This document shows, piece by piece, positions 32,185 to 44,493 of a stretch of 64,000 nucleotides of DNA. Position numbers and translations under genes: made by a program. Position 1 is the stretch's first letter, and each line of letters starts with the position of its first letter. Under the pieces are notes generated by a model. It searched no databases and had not been told where the DNA came from. It saw only the letters and a program-made list of their open reading frames with translations. The DNA comes from Zygnema cylindricum (taxonomy: Eukaryota; Streptophyta; Zygnematophyceae; Zygnematales; Zygnemataceae), in NCBI GenBank assembly GCA_037447655.1, contig JBBHKE010001887.1:42501-106500 (forward strand), read 5' to 3'.

Positions 32185-32425
32185 CTTCTAATATGAACTC
32201 ATATTTTGTTGCAATGTACATCCAACCCTAATCAGCGACGACTATGCTTCGTCGTTTGTTCAACTTCTAATATGAACTCATTTATTTTGTTGCAATGTAC
32301 ATCCTACCCTATTCAGCGACAACTATGCTTCGTAGTTTGTTCGACTTCTAATATGAACTCATATATTTTGAGGCGATGTTCATCCTACCCTAATCAGCGA
32401 CGACTATGCTTCGTCGTTTATTCAT
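32185..32425. repeat. Three-copy ~80-bp tandem repeat carrying the CGACGA palindrome
   Basis: Copies start at 32185, 32264 and 32345 (period 79–81 bp). Each holds CTTCTAATATGAACTCAT, TGCAATGTACATCC and the palindrome CGACGACTATGCTTCGTCG, with one copy mutated to CGACAACTATGCTTCGTAG. The array lies just 3' of the transposase gene, where subterminal repeats are expected. Confidence 0.85.
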
Positions 32426-32499
32426 CATCCTTTTCGGAAATTGACAAATTGTTAATTTCATAAACAGCATATACATTGCACAAAGTAATGGTTGCCCTT

Positions 32500-32810
32500 T
32501 CAACGACGAGAACTCGTCATAGCAGGATGGAAATTCAGCGGCGAGAAAATTTTCATACCATATCCGACAAGCAGAGTATGCGTCGTCGCTAAATGGAAAT
32601 CCAACGACGTAACAGCTTCATCATCATCTCCGAGAGTTGAAAGGGTGTTTTGTCGCTAGACGGAAATCCAACAACAAAACAATTTTCTCATCATCTCCAA
32701 AAAAACAGAGAGTTTAAATTTAGTTAATTCAAAACATAGAAGACTTTGTTTCTACGTTTTTGTCTCTTTGAATATCCTTTCAGCGGCGTGGTTGTTTCGT
32801 CGCTGGATCA
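32500..32810. repeat. Degenerate CGACGA/TCGTCG motif region
   Basis: Further copies or half-sites: AACGACGAGAACTCGTCAT (32499), TGCGTCGTCGCTAAATGGAA (32579), TGTCGCTAGACGGAAATCCA (32650) and TTTCGTCGCTGG (32798). After about 32810 the motif is no longer seen, which may mark the right edge of the transposon. Confidence 0.5.
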
Positions 32811-33843
32811 TGAAATGTCAGTTATCATATTACATGGGTATTATTATATTAAAGACCAAATATGTAGTTTTTTTAAATATAGAAAAAAGGCAAAAATACT
32901 AGAGAATAACCATTAAACCAGTAGTGAAAAAATCAAACCAAAGTTTTCCGCATATCAAAAGCAAAGATGAAGAAAGATACCCGGTGAGAAATAAAATAAA
33001 AAAGTCATATTTGTAGCATATACAGATGATTCAATGGCAATGAAATATATGGAGACATAGCGACAAAATGATGGTGGCTGGTTAACGACCAGGGAAATAA
33101 ATAAGGCGTACGGGCGAGAAGGGAGATAATATGGAAGGGGGAGCGATAAAAATTCAGGGAGGGCACGAGAAACAGAAGTAGAGGGAAATGATAAATGATA
33201 TATTGAAAGAGATAGATAACAAGATGGAGAGCAATGATGAGAGGGAAACATGTGTCAAATGACGAGCAAATATGTAAGAGGGAAGAAGGGAAAAATTAGC
33301 GACGAGGTAGTGAGACACGAAATAAGCGGGACACAAAACGAAAAAGAGGGTAAAATGGGGAAAAAGCGAGTCAGAACGAAAAACAAGGAAAGGATATGAG
33401 ACAAAACGAGAGAGAGAGAGAGAGTGGGAAGAAGAGAGTGAGAGAGAAGAGTAGGGAAAGGGAATGGGAAAAAATGTGGGAGATAGACAATTAGTTGAGG
33501 GAGAGGTTAAGAGACAAAGAGGTTGCGAGAATGAAGGAGAAAGAATAAGAAGGTAGAGAGCGCAAGAGAGATGAATAAATATGCTGAGATGCGCACTTAC
33601 CAATGATTTTTTAATAATCGCGGAAAAATTTAGCGAAGATGTTGGCTCGGACTTCCTCGTTGTTCCGTCGTATTACAGTCTCCCCTACTACTGTTGTAAA
33701 CCCTAAAAAGAGGTATAGATTACTGGATGCTGCAAGACTAAGCGAGGCGGCGGGTCGGTGATCCGCATCTTGCCCAAAAAATGGCTACGTCGTGTAAAAT
33801 GGATCTGCAAGATTCAAAAGCCTTTCACCGAAAAATAAGGATG
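32811..33843. other. Intergenic purine-rich sequence
   Basis: From about 33090 to 33600 the + strand is strongly purine-rich (GAGAGAGA, GAGGGAAA words). The long minus-strand open frame here is a composition artefact. No gene recognised. Confidence 0.5.
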
Positions 33844-33848
33844 TGGAT

Positions 33849-35041
33849 TGTTGAAATTTAAGTATTTTCTTGGTCTAGAGATTGTAAAATAAAAAGGCAA
33901 AAAGGGGACACTGACAACCTACCTCTAACTCTTCACTCAAGTCCCCACACTTGTCGCAGTCACTCAAGACTTGAAGAGGAGTGTTATCCATGGCTGCCTA
34001 GGCTGTCCAAAGTGGACAGGAAGGCAATTCTTAATAGAGTTATCTAAAAGGTGTGACTGACCTAGGATTTGATCCTGGTACCTGTCGTCCGTCAAACTAG
34101 CCATTCGCTTTAACCAACAAGCCTAAATACAGTGCTAGAGTATAATAGGTTTGACAGATATTTATATTGGTACACGTTGACTAGTTCGTCTAACGGGAAT
34201 AGATACGTAATGCATAGATACAGTTTTGTATAGTACGGAGTACGATTTAATGTATTTTATGAAACGGATACCGCGCATTTGTTTCGAACGCGAAACAAAT
34301 ATCGCACGTATATTTTCAACGGCTACAATTGTATCCGGTTTGATCGGACGGCCACGATAGGCGCCGCGATCACGGATTATGTACTTTTGACGTTTTTCAA
34401 TCATCGCCACGTCATGTGACACGTGGCGCGACAATGTTGGATTGCGGCGACTCCGGAGATTGCGGTAACAAATCCGACTATGACACGTGTCGACATTTTG
34501 GCCATGTTGTACAATGGCCGTACAGAAAGTACACCAGCACCTATACTTTTCTGTACGACACACTAATTTGATTGGTGCCGTACTTCAGTAGATAGAGTTT
34601 GAGAGAGGGAATATGACTTAGAAAATTTTGGGTAAGTAGCTACCTCTCCCAGAGAGCACCTTGTATAAATGGCAAACTTTGGCCAGCCATAACTATCAAT
34701 TTACTTGACCATTTTCAGTGATTCTTTTTGCTGCGGACTCAGGGGAGTCCAGGCTACACAAGGGTGTAGTCGGTCAGAGTTTTTGTCTGCCATGGTGGCG
34801 ATATTTCTAAGGGAAAGTCAAAGTGGGTGAATGTGTCCAAATCTCATATTCTAACTTTGCATTTTGTGGTAGAACTAACCACACAGAAAGTGTTATTTCA
34901 CAAGGGTGAATCTATATTTGGGTTATAATTGTCAAGGGGTCAGTCATTTGGGTTTATATCAACTTGGAGTCGGCACTATCTAGATAAGCTTTTTTTTTGG
35001 ATTTGCTTACTCTGAGGGCCAATGGAGGTCTCAGAGTTTCA
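33849..35041 (+). mobile_element. Solo Copia LTR, 1193 bp, with perfect TSD
   Basis: Starts TGTTGAAATTTAAGTATTTT, ends GTCTCAGAGTTTCA, and shares blocks with the other Copia LTRs: CTTGTCGCAGTCACT, the GATTTGATCCTGGTACCTG tRNA-like module, the GTAC cluster and TCAGTAGATAGAGTTTG. The 5-bp duplication TGGAT is perfect (33844–33848 and 35042–35046). It is more diverged than the copy at 24373, so probably older. Confidence 0.92.
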
Positions 35042-35782
35042 TGGATGGGATTTGTCTGACCACAAAATCTTTTTTTTGTGTTTTGTCCGCATATCCCATT
35101 GGTTTGTTATCAGTTCTCGTTTTCAAGGCGCCGCGTTTTTTCAATTCTAAATCCAGTAACTTCACTCTAATATTTACACAATGTGGCACTAATTTGTTGT
35201 AGTTTTGTGAAACATAACCCATTTTAACGTCAAACTTAACTCTAATAAGCGTCTATTTTGTTAAAAGTTCTGGTATTACCGTTATGTTCACCTTTGAACC
35301 TTTAATATTGTTAACATATACTCTATTAATCTCGCAGGTTCTCAAATTAGAGTTAAAAAGACACCGTATTACACCTAACATTCCACGACTATCAACATGT
35401 GTAAGTGTGAAACATTACGTTTACTTAACATGGGCAGTTTTTAGCATGTGTACATGTTATCCATTCACACTGTCAGACACAAAAACGAACGTCCCAAGAT
35501 ATGCGAACGCCTGTTTTACAAACTCGACTCCACTATTTTTCTAAACGCAACTTTGTATGCGACCGACATAAGTTAACCACAATTTCCGTACGGATTTCGG
35601 TCACGAAGTACACTGCGGTACAAATAAAATACTTCCGTACACCACACTATTCACGAAACAAGTACGGTAAAACCATTGACGCTAATTTACAAGAACCGTA
35701 ATTAACGTCAAAGATAAATTAGATTCATTCACTGTATTTCGGGTATCAATGTCATAATTTTGGGGTGCCGATTTAGCGTACA

Positions 35783-35808
35783 TAACGCTAATAACGATTC
35801 ACGGTGTA
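35783..35808. repeat. Isolated right end of a CACCGTGAATCG-family MITE
   Basis: CGCTAATAACGATTCACGGTG followed by TA. I find no matching left end between here and the solo LTR, so the other end is decayed or removed. Confidence 0.6.
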
Positions 35809-38300
35809 CTTTACTTGTACGAATACGTACTTCAAAAGTACAATCTTTGGCAAGGTGACGTAAGTGACTGTTCTCAACCAAAATAATTATTGCCATGATC
35901 AATTCCCTATCTTTTCTATTTCTTTAAATAACAACTTTACCTTGTAATTGAAAGTACTTATTTTTCTTTGGTCGATTGAAAGTTATACGTATTGTCACGC
36001 TGCTTTTGCATTGCTTAGATAAAGGCGATCTATTAGTAGATTTTTAAATTACTTCTTTGTTCCTCCATTGCTGCAGTTATCCACCAACCCTAAAAGTTAT
36101 TTATCTCATTTCGATGCTTCGCCACTCTCCTCCATGTTGCGAGTCCTGTCCATAGTTGTACCACACTATTCTCGTTCAGAATGTATGCTTCAGTGATATT
36201 CCACGTTTTGGTGTCGCCTATGTTTGCGCAATAGTCATTTGATGATGTACTTTATGTTAAGTATTTTAAACAAATGGAACTCCATATTATTGCTTAACTC
36301 ATCCTCACTTCATCATCTTCAATGTTTCTTCCTTTGTGACGACGTTATGTAGCTAACATTTAACGCATTTTGTCGGGTAGTTATGTTGCAATACGCCAAG
36401 ATTATAAATAATGACCATCCATTAGGTCATTTGAGTAATACAAAGTCTGAATGAATGAGATAGTATCTACAATATCCATAACGGTACTAAATAATGTCAA
36501 TTTACTATTTAACAGCTATTTCGGCTGCATTATTACAAACCATGTATAAACCAAGAAGTTTATTTTGTACTTAACCAGCTTAAAAAAAAGTTCACGCTAT
36601 TATCAACAAAGGAGTTTACATTTGTTTTAGATACAGAGACAATACAATCTTGGCTGGGCATACTTGAATGGCACATTTATATTGATTCCAACTGCCAATT
36701 CCTTCACCGGTTATTTATGGTTGAACAGTCTCCATTTTTTTGGTTTTAGCATTTATCAGCATATATATCATAAGCCTCATCATGTAGCTTGTAAGAGTCT
36801 CCTCAATTCTTTCTGCTCTAAGAGACACTGATTACAGCATCGCGGTTTTTGTTTAACTTGCAAGCTATTTATTTTTTGCTTGGTTTGCACTCTTTTTTTA
36901 ACAGCGTCAAAATTGCGAACGGAAAATTTAGTCGTGAATTTTGCCGTATTTTGTTGTGCATCACATCAAAATTTCTATTGAAAAAAATCTTAGCACCAAA
37001 AATTGCAATACCATTGGAGGTCTACAAAAAGTATCGAACACAAGTTCGAGTTTTGTGTGGCCTTCCAAAACGCAGGACGGAACTGAAACCACCTTGTCAG
37101 TTTTCCGTATGTGTTGACTGACCTACTGTACTTTCTCGACACCTTTTCTTCTTCCATTTTCACGGCCAGGTGATGTCGCACAAAAATGACTGCGTGTCTC
37201 TCGACAAGGAATCAACAATGGACAAATGATGATTGGTCCAATTCTTCTTGGGGCGTTTATCGGATATGGTGTGGTGGGCTCCAATAGTCGCTTGTATATT
37301 TAAGGAGGAAATGGGGAGTTTCTTTCGTCTTTATCTCGGTGGCAAACGAGTGTTAGGGCCAGATTTGTCACTTAGGAAGACAGCGGGTGGACAACAGTCT
37401 CCATATTTACACATACTTGATACGTGGGCCGAAAAGAATGGCAAATGGGGAATCCCTCCCTCTAAGCCTCTCCATCACGTTGCTCGAACAGGCAACCTTT
37501 GCACTCTCATTTGGGTATAAAGCTGAATATCTGGGAATTGGATAACTTTGAATCCAATTCATTGGTTTATACTTTGGTGTTTTGAAAAAGTGTAGAATTG
37601 TTTAGAAACTGGGATGGCCAAAGTCTTTCATTCAATAAATCTTACATAGTTGAAATGTAACTTCGATATGTTTGTTTGTGCAAAAGGGAATCCTTACTAC
37701 TACAACGCGGCTTTAAATGTGTTTTTCGAGTACTGCTATCGTGATTCTCGGATCATCACATTCTTTAGTTGGTTTTTCTATGGACAACTTTCTATTCTAT
37801 TTATAGCCTTCATGTTGAGTGCCTTTGAAAGCTTGGAAGGTGCAAACACCTGTTTGTGATCTGATCTTCCTATCTTTTTAACTATGATTTTTGCAACTAC
37901 TTCCCTTCACTGCAAATTTATTTCAATAAGACTTTACTTTTTGATGATTTTTGCAAGTGCTTTCCTTCACCACGGATTTTTTTCAAAAAGATAAACAAAC
38001 AATTTCACATCTCTCTCTGGCGATCGTACCACCAGACACATCCTTGCAGTGTACGCACACTTCCTAAAATGCAAAATTTTGAACGCAATGGATGTCGGCA
38101 TAATTTGCATCCAATTTCTCATCTGCAAGTATGTTTCTGGCGATAACATTCTCAGAGTGAGTTTTGAAATTGTTTGTTTATATCGTCAAAAACTATCAGT
38201 ATATAAATAAGGGAACGTTGTTCACCTTCGGGGAAACCCTTATATAGGCGCCGTGTCTGTTTTGGATTTTTTCCGTCACACGGCCGTACCGCGGGCACGA
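35809..38300. other. Gene-poor region, nothing recognised
   Basis: Several short open frames (for example 36849–37121 and 37233–37520) show no motif I recognise and no convincing splice context. No repeat structure was found. Confidence 0.4.
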
Positions 38301-38302
38301 TG

Positions 38303-38765
38303 TAGCGCTGCCGCCCACGCTGGCACAATATTAAGCTGCCGGCGACGTGGCACAATGTTACGCTGCCGGCGACGCTGGCACAATGTCACGCTGCCGGCGA
38401 CGCTGGCAGAATATTACGCTGCCGGCGACGCTGGCAGAATGTCACGCTGCCGGCGACGTGGCACAATGTTACGCTAACAGCGACGTGGCACAATGTTACG
38501 CTGCCCGTGACGCTGGCAGAATGTTACGGTGCCGGCGACCCTGGCAGAATATTACGCTGCCGGCGACGCTGGCAGAATGTCACGCTGCCGGCGACGCTGG
38601 CACAATGTCACGCTGCCGGCGACGCTGGCAGAATATTACGCTGCCGGCGACGCTGGCAGAATGTCACGCTGCCGGCGACGCTGGCACAATGTCACGCTGC
38701 CAGCGACATGGCACAATGTCACGCTGCCAGCGACATGGCACAATGTTACGCTGCCCGTGACGCTG
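38303..38765 (+). repeat. GC-rich 28-bp minisatellite, ~17 copies
   Basis: The unit CGCTGCCGGCGACGCTGGCA plus CAATGTCA (28 bp) recurs with alternating endings (CAATGTCA, GAATATTA, GAATGTCA). Some copies are 26 bp (GACGTGG in place of GACGCTGG). Because 28 is not a multiple of three, the array cycles through all frames and stays open in all three forward frames. GC content contrasts sharply with the AT-rich surroundings. Confidence 0.92.
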
Positions 38766-38939
38766 TTACGCGTACTAAAGTAGGGTAGAAAATGGCGCAT
38801 ATGGTGTATATGCATATTTAGTTGAAGACTATTTAGGAACGCTTTAGAAACATCAAAAATTGTAGTAATGTTGTGTCAATATGTTATATTAAAACCCCGA
38901 AACCCAAAAAATACCAAAAACGCAAGATCTTTGTAGCTC

Positions 38940-39240
38940 TGAAGTATTTGTACGGGTGTGCCATTTCGGTTCAGTTCATGCGTCAATGAGTACGCATATT
39001 CGAGCTGAACAAGAACTTACAATATGTGATACGACAATATACGAACTAACAATATATGAACCTACAAGATATGAAATGCAAATGTACGCACCGACAATAT
39101 ATGAAGAGACAATATATAAACCGACAATATGTGAACCAACAATATATAAACTAATACAAAGTAACGTTGCCCTGCGATCGTCTGCAATAGGGACCGCCGT
39201 ACCGCTGGCGTAATGCAACATTGCCGCCCACAAGTATCTA
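38940..39240 (+). repeat. 15-bp minisatellite, copy A, with duplicated flank
   Basis: From about 39013 to 39155 a 15-bp unit like ACAATATATGAACCG repeats about nine times, encoding an (E/K)PTIY pentapeptide. It is preceded by a flank containing CATATTCGAGCTGAACAAGA and ACAATATGTGAT, which is also present at copy B (39920). Confidence 0.8.
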
Positions 39241-39884
39241 CGAACGACCACAGGCAGTATTGTAAAAAAAAACACTTTAACTGATCAAATAACCCTATAG
39301 TTTTGTTCCCATGAAGAGTGTGTTACTACTGTCAAGAGAAAAAATACAAAATTAAAAATCGGTTTTTTTCGATTAAAAATTATAGACCTTTGGCCGCCGT
39401 GTTTAACACCTTAAATAGGCGGTACCTGTGTGTGCGAGCAGCGATGTTTGTACGTGCGTGCGACCCAAAACAAGATGTCCTTTAAGACCACGACCCATGT
39501 TCCCATGTGCCGTCGGTGCAAAATTGATGCCTCAACATACATCGTAAGAGAAATAAAAATGGTACGCGTGTGCCATCTCGGCTCAATTTATGTCTAAAAT
39601 TACATATCAAATGAAATATTACGAAATATTGTAATTCGTAATAAACGGTTAGTAATAAAGGGATATATTATTATTGTTGTTGATTTACGATTCATATTAC
39701 ATGCAAGTACGTTGCTAAGTCGTGAAATATACAAGCAGTAATAATATATCATTGCATTTTTTTAGTTTTAAATTGGGGTTGATTTATGAAAGCGACACAA
39801 AATGTGTAGATGTCAGTAGCATATGTTACTTCACTATTGCAGTTTCAAAGAGTTAATGATGCGTATGTGACCTTAACGTAAACA

Positions 39885-40240
39885 CCCTATGGGTGTTGTT
39901 GCAAAGTGTGTAGACCCCAGTACTCATATTCGAGTTGAACAAGAATTCACAATATGTGATCTGACAATGTACGAACTTACAAGATATGAACTGCAAATGT
40001 ACGAACCGACAATGTATAAAGAGACAGTATATAAACAGACAATATGTGAACCAACAATATGTGAACCAACAATATATAAACCTACAAGATATGAATCGCC
40101 AAAGTACGAATCGACAATATATCAATCGAATATTTATAAACCGACAATATATGCACTGGAAATATACGAACCAACAATATGTGAACCAACAATATATGAA
40201 CGGACAACAAGAAAGAGGGAGAGAAGAGAGATAGAAGACG
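39885..40240 (+). repeat. 15-bp minisatellite, copy B
   Basis: The same flank (CATATTCGAGTTGAACAAGA) leads into about 17 copies of ACAATATATGAACC(G/A), 39946–40203, followed by a GA-rich tract (40205–40300). A 165-codon open frame (39889–40386) spans it; its central half is the PTIYE pentapeptide repeat and its tail is Arg/Glu/Lys-rich. I treat it as a repeat, not a gene. Confidence 0.8.
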
Positions 40241-40389
40241 AAAAGGGAGAGAGAGAGAGAGAGGGGAGAGACAACAAGAGAGAGGGACGGGGGAGAAAAA
40301 AAAAACGAGATAGGAAAAAGAAAAAAGCGTTGAATCATTGTAGATGTTTCCATAAAAAGGAGAAGGTAATACAATGTGAAAATTGACAT

Positions 40390-42360
40390 TTCTTTTACAA
40401 TAGTGAAATAAATAAGTTTTGAAATAAACTTATCTGTAACATTGTTAGAGCTATAAAAAGTTAATATAAAAAATGATGTTTAATCCTAATTGGGTTGCTA
40501 ACGTTTTAAAGTAAGCTGCATAGGTATACATACTTCGACACACTTATGTTCTAACACCACTATATTTCAATGGAATATTATTGCTGTTTGGAAGTGTGTA
40601 TATTTATATGCTTATACCATCACTCCATGGGTGTTGTTCGAATAAAAGTTACAGAGAGACTCTTTACATATAATGCATGTCGTACAATTGCTTATTGAAC
40701 ACAGAAACGTATATTTGTATAATACTTTGGTAAGGCTCAACAAAGCGTGATAAAACTGCAGACGATACATGCCCATATAACAAGCATAACAAAACACGAC
40801 ACGAATCATGTCTGTGTAACAGGCATTGATTGATTTATGTGAAAAAAATCATATTGTAAAACAAAACACACCAACATGAAAGGTGTAGCTAAAAATAAAC
40901 ATTTGTTTTATGACAGGTACACATAGATATGGGCGGAGAATGGTTAGTTAAGTGTTGTTAGTCAGTTGAAATTGCTAGCGCAACACACCATTGAACGTTA
41001 TTACAAAGGTGACACTCAGTCATCAATAAACCCATTTAATCTCAATTACAATATTCATGTTGAGAAGTAGACTAAATATGATTATGAACTTCAAAACATG
41101 TTTGTTTGCACAGAATGACATCTTACACGAGACATTATCTCGGTTTAAAATTGTCTATATTTGTGTTGTAAATCAAAACACCCTATGGTTGTAATTCCCA
41201 TATATAATTTACATTTGTATAGTTCATAAAAAAACCCACCTGTAGTCGTTCCCAAATATATAGAGTAAAAAAACACTATACAACCTTAAACACACACAAC
41301 ACGACCTTTGCCCGTGTAACGGGCTTTGATAAACTAGTATAAATAAATAATAACAAAAAGAGTCCAATCTCACATAAACATTAAATAAACAAAAGTATAT
41401 CAATAAACATATTACTCAAATGTATGACCCAATCGGCAACCCTAAAAGTCTACATCTTCGGTCCCCACTTTACTAACCAGCATTGATGATATATTCCTAA
41501 CAAAGCTCATTCCTATATATACACTTGTGAGCTGTCAATGAATTGCTACATGTCAAAATAGCCAACGTACCTTCCACTAAGTAGTATTACATCATGAGAA
41601 CCTATTACGACAAATAATCCTAACTGTAAGTATACACCTGAAAGTCAACCAATCATAAACGTACACTTGTCGGCAAGTACGACAACACACAAATTAAACT
41701 GCCGAAACCCTAAATGACCATCTAAATAAAAATTGTCATAATCAATACTAAATTATTATTACACATACGACAAAACAATGTTATTTCAAATATTTTCACC
41801 GACGCATCCGCAAAATACGCGTCATAAGCGACAACTCGCTTAGTCACTTGTAGATAGATCCACGTAGTGAACCGACATCGCATATGTACGGTCCACTAGA
41901 TAATGTGTCATAAAAAACAATGTGGTCTCTTAAAAATATCAGCAGACGCCGTTCGCCCTCCACGTGTACCATGACCAATTTGCCGAAATCAATTCGTACG
42001 ATCCAAATCCTGTCCGTACCGAAATCACGTACTTCGTCATAAATGCGCCTTGTCGCATTTAAGGTACACGTCATTTTCGATAAATGTATGTCGTAAATAA
42101 AGTACACCTAATAGTACACCTGTCAAATACGACGCTCCATACCGGCGGCGTCTCATGTAATAAATGTCACCTGTCGCATTATGTTTCGTACGTGCGACGT
42201 ACAATTTTATCTTCGTCGATTATCTCACGTCGGATCGCTTCGCGATCCGCCGTCCATTTCCTCTCACATTTCGTGCCACTCAATTACTCCATTAAATTTA
42301 CTCGTACATTTAATCCCCCCAATCCGCAAATCCTTTCGAACCTCCACAGTATATCGCAGA
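40390..42360. other. AT-rich intergenic region
   Basis: No recognised gene, RNA or mobile element. The minus-strand open frame 41844–42107 has no motif I can name. Confidence 0.4.
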
Positions 42361-42362
42361 AA

Positions 42363-42414
42363 TGCGTACGCACGAAACATCGCGTACGCACGAAACGCCG
42401 TGTTCGCACGAAAC
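42363..42414. repeat. Three-copy 18-bp repeat at the edge of the Ty3-like LTR
   Basis: Copies end in CGCACGAAAC with spacing 18 bp (GCGTACGCACGAAAC, ATCGCGTACGCACGAAAC, GCCGTGTTCGCACGAAAC). The last overlaps the proposed start of the LTR-like repeat at 42401. Confidence 0.75.
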
Positions 42415-43370
42415 TAACTTTTCAAAAACAACATATGCTGTTAGCTGTTTGTAGCAATTTAGTTCAGGTTCAGCTGACCAGTGAGTCATTTATTACATTA
42501 AGTCAAAGCTTGGCACTTCCGTGTCCTTTTAGTACTTTGTCTTAAAAGCTATGGAACAATTAATAACTTCCGGCCGCGGATCTAGCCGTAGTCAGAGGTC
42601 CAACTTTTTGCCCCAAGTGTAGTACACATTATTTTGTCTTATGTCAGTTCGGTTGCCGTTGCTGGCCGCTCATTGGCTAATAGCGTAGGTTTGACTTTTG
42701 GACCTGAAACTGGACAAGCTTTTGTTGTATAAGGCAGTTGGTGGCGAAGGAGACAGGTTGCTTTTCAGTACTGTCTCCTGTGAAAACCCTCAGAAAATCC
42801 AACAAACTTTCTTTTGGAAGAATCTTTGTTTTGTTTGACTCTATTGCCATCTTTGTTTTGGATCTGTCCAGTATGGGAATCATAGTTCGGGCTGGTAGTT
42901 GGCACTATCGTCCCTTTGGGTGATTTTGGGATCTTTCGCTGCTTGAAATTGAGAAGAGTCCGGTTGGTTCCGAACTGCGGACACCCAGGGTTGAAGGAGT
43001 ACCATATCTATTTACACTACCATCGGGAGAGAGTTCGCCCTTGTCTCTTTGTCCTCGTAAATTGCCGGGGTATGTTAAGCTTGTTTCGCCATCTTATATA
43101 TCTTCCATCATATATTTTATTTCTGTGGTCAAGGTGATATTGTTAAATCTGAAACAACCATTCCTATTTATTTTCTATGTGTCCACGTGGTAGTGCATTT
43201 GTGTATTCGCTTGTAGTTTCTTTTGCTTTGGCGTGAACTCCTCGGAGTAAAACTACCTCTTCCTTGTATCGAAACAGTGGGTTTTGAGGGAACAAATGCT
43301 GTAGACTTCCCGTGAATAAGTAAATTGGAGGACCGACCTGATTACCGAGTACCCAAATCCCTTTCCCTCG
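42401..43370 (+). repeat. LTR-like repeat of the Ty3-like family, plus orientation
   Basis: Reading the plus strand from about 42401, the sequence aligns by eye with the minus strand of 55686→54700 over nearly 1 kb. Shared blocks are TTAGTTCAGG, AACTTTTTGCC, GTGTAGTACA, TTTTGTCTTATGTC, GTATAAGGCA, GAAGGAGACAGGTTGCT, CAGTACTGTCTCCTG, CAGCAAACTTTCTT (with changes) and CAAGGTGATATTGTTAA. The copies are clearly diverged and in opposite orientation. It contains TTGTATAAGGCAGTTGG, a likely TATA region. Confidence 0.75.
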
Positions 43371-43743
43371 CCTAATGGGAAAGGAAGGGGGAAGGAGATC
43401 TTTTTGCCCCCCCCCATGCACTTTCTCTTACTACCGGTTCCGGTGTCTCTCTTATCTTTGCATGCATATCTATGGGAAAGATGGGGGGGTCAGCAGTGGG
43501 CATGATCATTATTCTGGGAAGCCTTTCGCATTTGGGGGGGGGGGGTTTTTTGCAGGAAACCGAGGCCAACTACCCCGGGCTGTAGGCCCTTCCCTCGAGA
43601 TTCTCGGGCACGTTCGACAGATCAGCCTTAGTTATTGGAGTGGCCATCCGCCCTGTCCCTTAAATTTGTTGCAGGGTAATCTGGGGATCTATTTTGTGGT
43701 TCTGTAAGAGCTTGTTCAGGACTGACAAAGGTATCAAATTGGT

Positions 43744-44490
43744 CTAGTACGCCCGAACTCTGTGAGCCCTGGATCTCAGTTGAGCCGCATTGAAAACAAG
43801 TGGAGCTCCTAGAATCTGCTTCACTTTATTCCAGCTATTTGCGACTTGTTTTCTCTTATCATCTCCCGGGTGGACATTCTCCAAAACGTACCCCACTGGT
43901 TGGTCTTGGGATTGCTGCAGCCAGGAAAGTAATTTGATCATCTGGAGGAAGGTTCGACTTCTGCTATCTTGATGTCCCTCGCCTTTCCCGGCTAGAGAGT
44001 ATCCTTGACATGGCCATCCTGCAATCACCAAATCTACCCGCTCCAGCACAACGAGATGTGGCTTAAGGATATTGTCTATATTTTGCGGGACATTTCGGTG
44101 CGATTTGCAGATGGCGGATACCGGAAGTTGCTGGGGGTACAATTGGTGGAGTTGTTGGAGTCGGTATTCACTGACAGCCCGAGCATCCGGTGAAATTTCC
44201 ACGGCCACATATGACTCCACTTTATGCCTAGCCTTCAAGACAGCTTTGAGGTCCGAGCTAATTCCAGAAAATAAGGATAATATCCGCAGTCCAAAATCCG
44301 GGATAGATAATGACACCACTTGTCGATTGAATTTTTGGTTTTCGGGCGGAACTTCCGAAGATTCCAACCGAGGTTCTTTTTCGTTCACAAAAACAGCTGT
44401 CAAGGATTTGTCCACTTCATGCCGAAGTTTTGTTATTTGTAATAATCTGTTCTGGTATCCTTCTTCCCACCGCTTGGAAATAGGGAATTG
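43744..44490 (-). pseudogene. DNMT3-like C5 cytosine methyltransferase domain in the retroelement
   Basis: Continuous open frame of about 249 codons from the TAG at complement(44491–44493) to the TAG at complement(43744–43746). C5-methyltransferase motifs occur in canonical order: motif I LRILSLFSGISSDLKAVL (SAM binding), VAVEISPDARAV (motif II region), DLVIAGWPCQGYSLAGKG (motif IV, catalytic Cys in PCQ), VLENVHPGDD (motif VI ENV) and AQLRSRAHRVRAY (motif VIII). The YVAVEI and SRAHRVRAYWTN-type sequence is closest in my reading to DNMT3/DRM enzymes. The terminating TAG sits where homologues have Trp (Y-W-x-N); the frame continues beyond it (TNLIPLSVLNKLLQ) until TAA. The domain follows the protease in the same frame. 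All catalytic motifs are intact, but stops upstream and downstream make this copy a probable pseudogene. Confidence 0.85.
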
Positions 44491-44493
44491 CTA

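Noticed and set aside
33154-33603. 149-codon minus-strand open frame rich in Ser, Leu and Phe
   Set aside because: It follows directly from the purine-rich composition of the plus strand (GAGAGA/GGGAAA words). No motif, start context or splice signal.
37233-37520. 95-codon plus-strand open frame ending WGIPPSKPLHHVARTGNLCT
   Set aside because: Not obviously low complexity, but I recognise no domain, find no clear partner exons, and length is within chance.
38303-40240. CRISPR-like array
   Set aside because: The repeats are contiguous minisatellites without unique spacers, in a eukaryotic genome.
39889-40386. 165-codon ORF with PTIYE pentapeptide repeats
   Set aside because: Half of it is the 15-bp minisatellite and the rest a GA-rich tract; both strands are open. 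Kept as a repeat rather than a gene.
43375-43707. Plus-strand open frame following the plus-oriented LTR-like repeat
   Set aside because: I considered it as gag of a plus-strand copy, but the translation (MGKEGGRRSFCPPP) does not resemble the gag start of the minus copy beyond the first residues.
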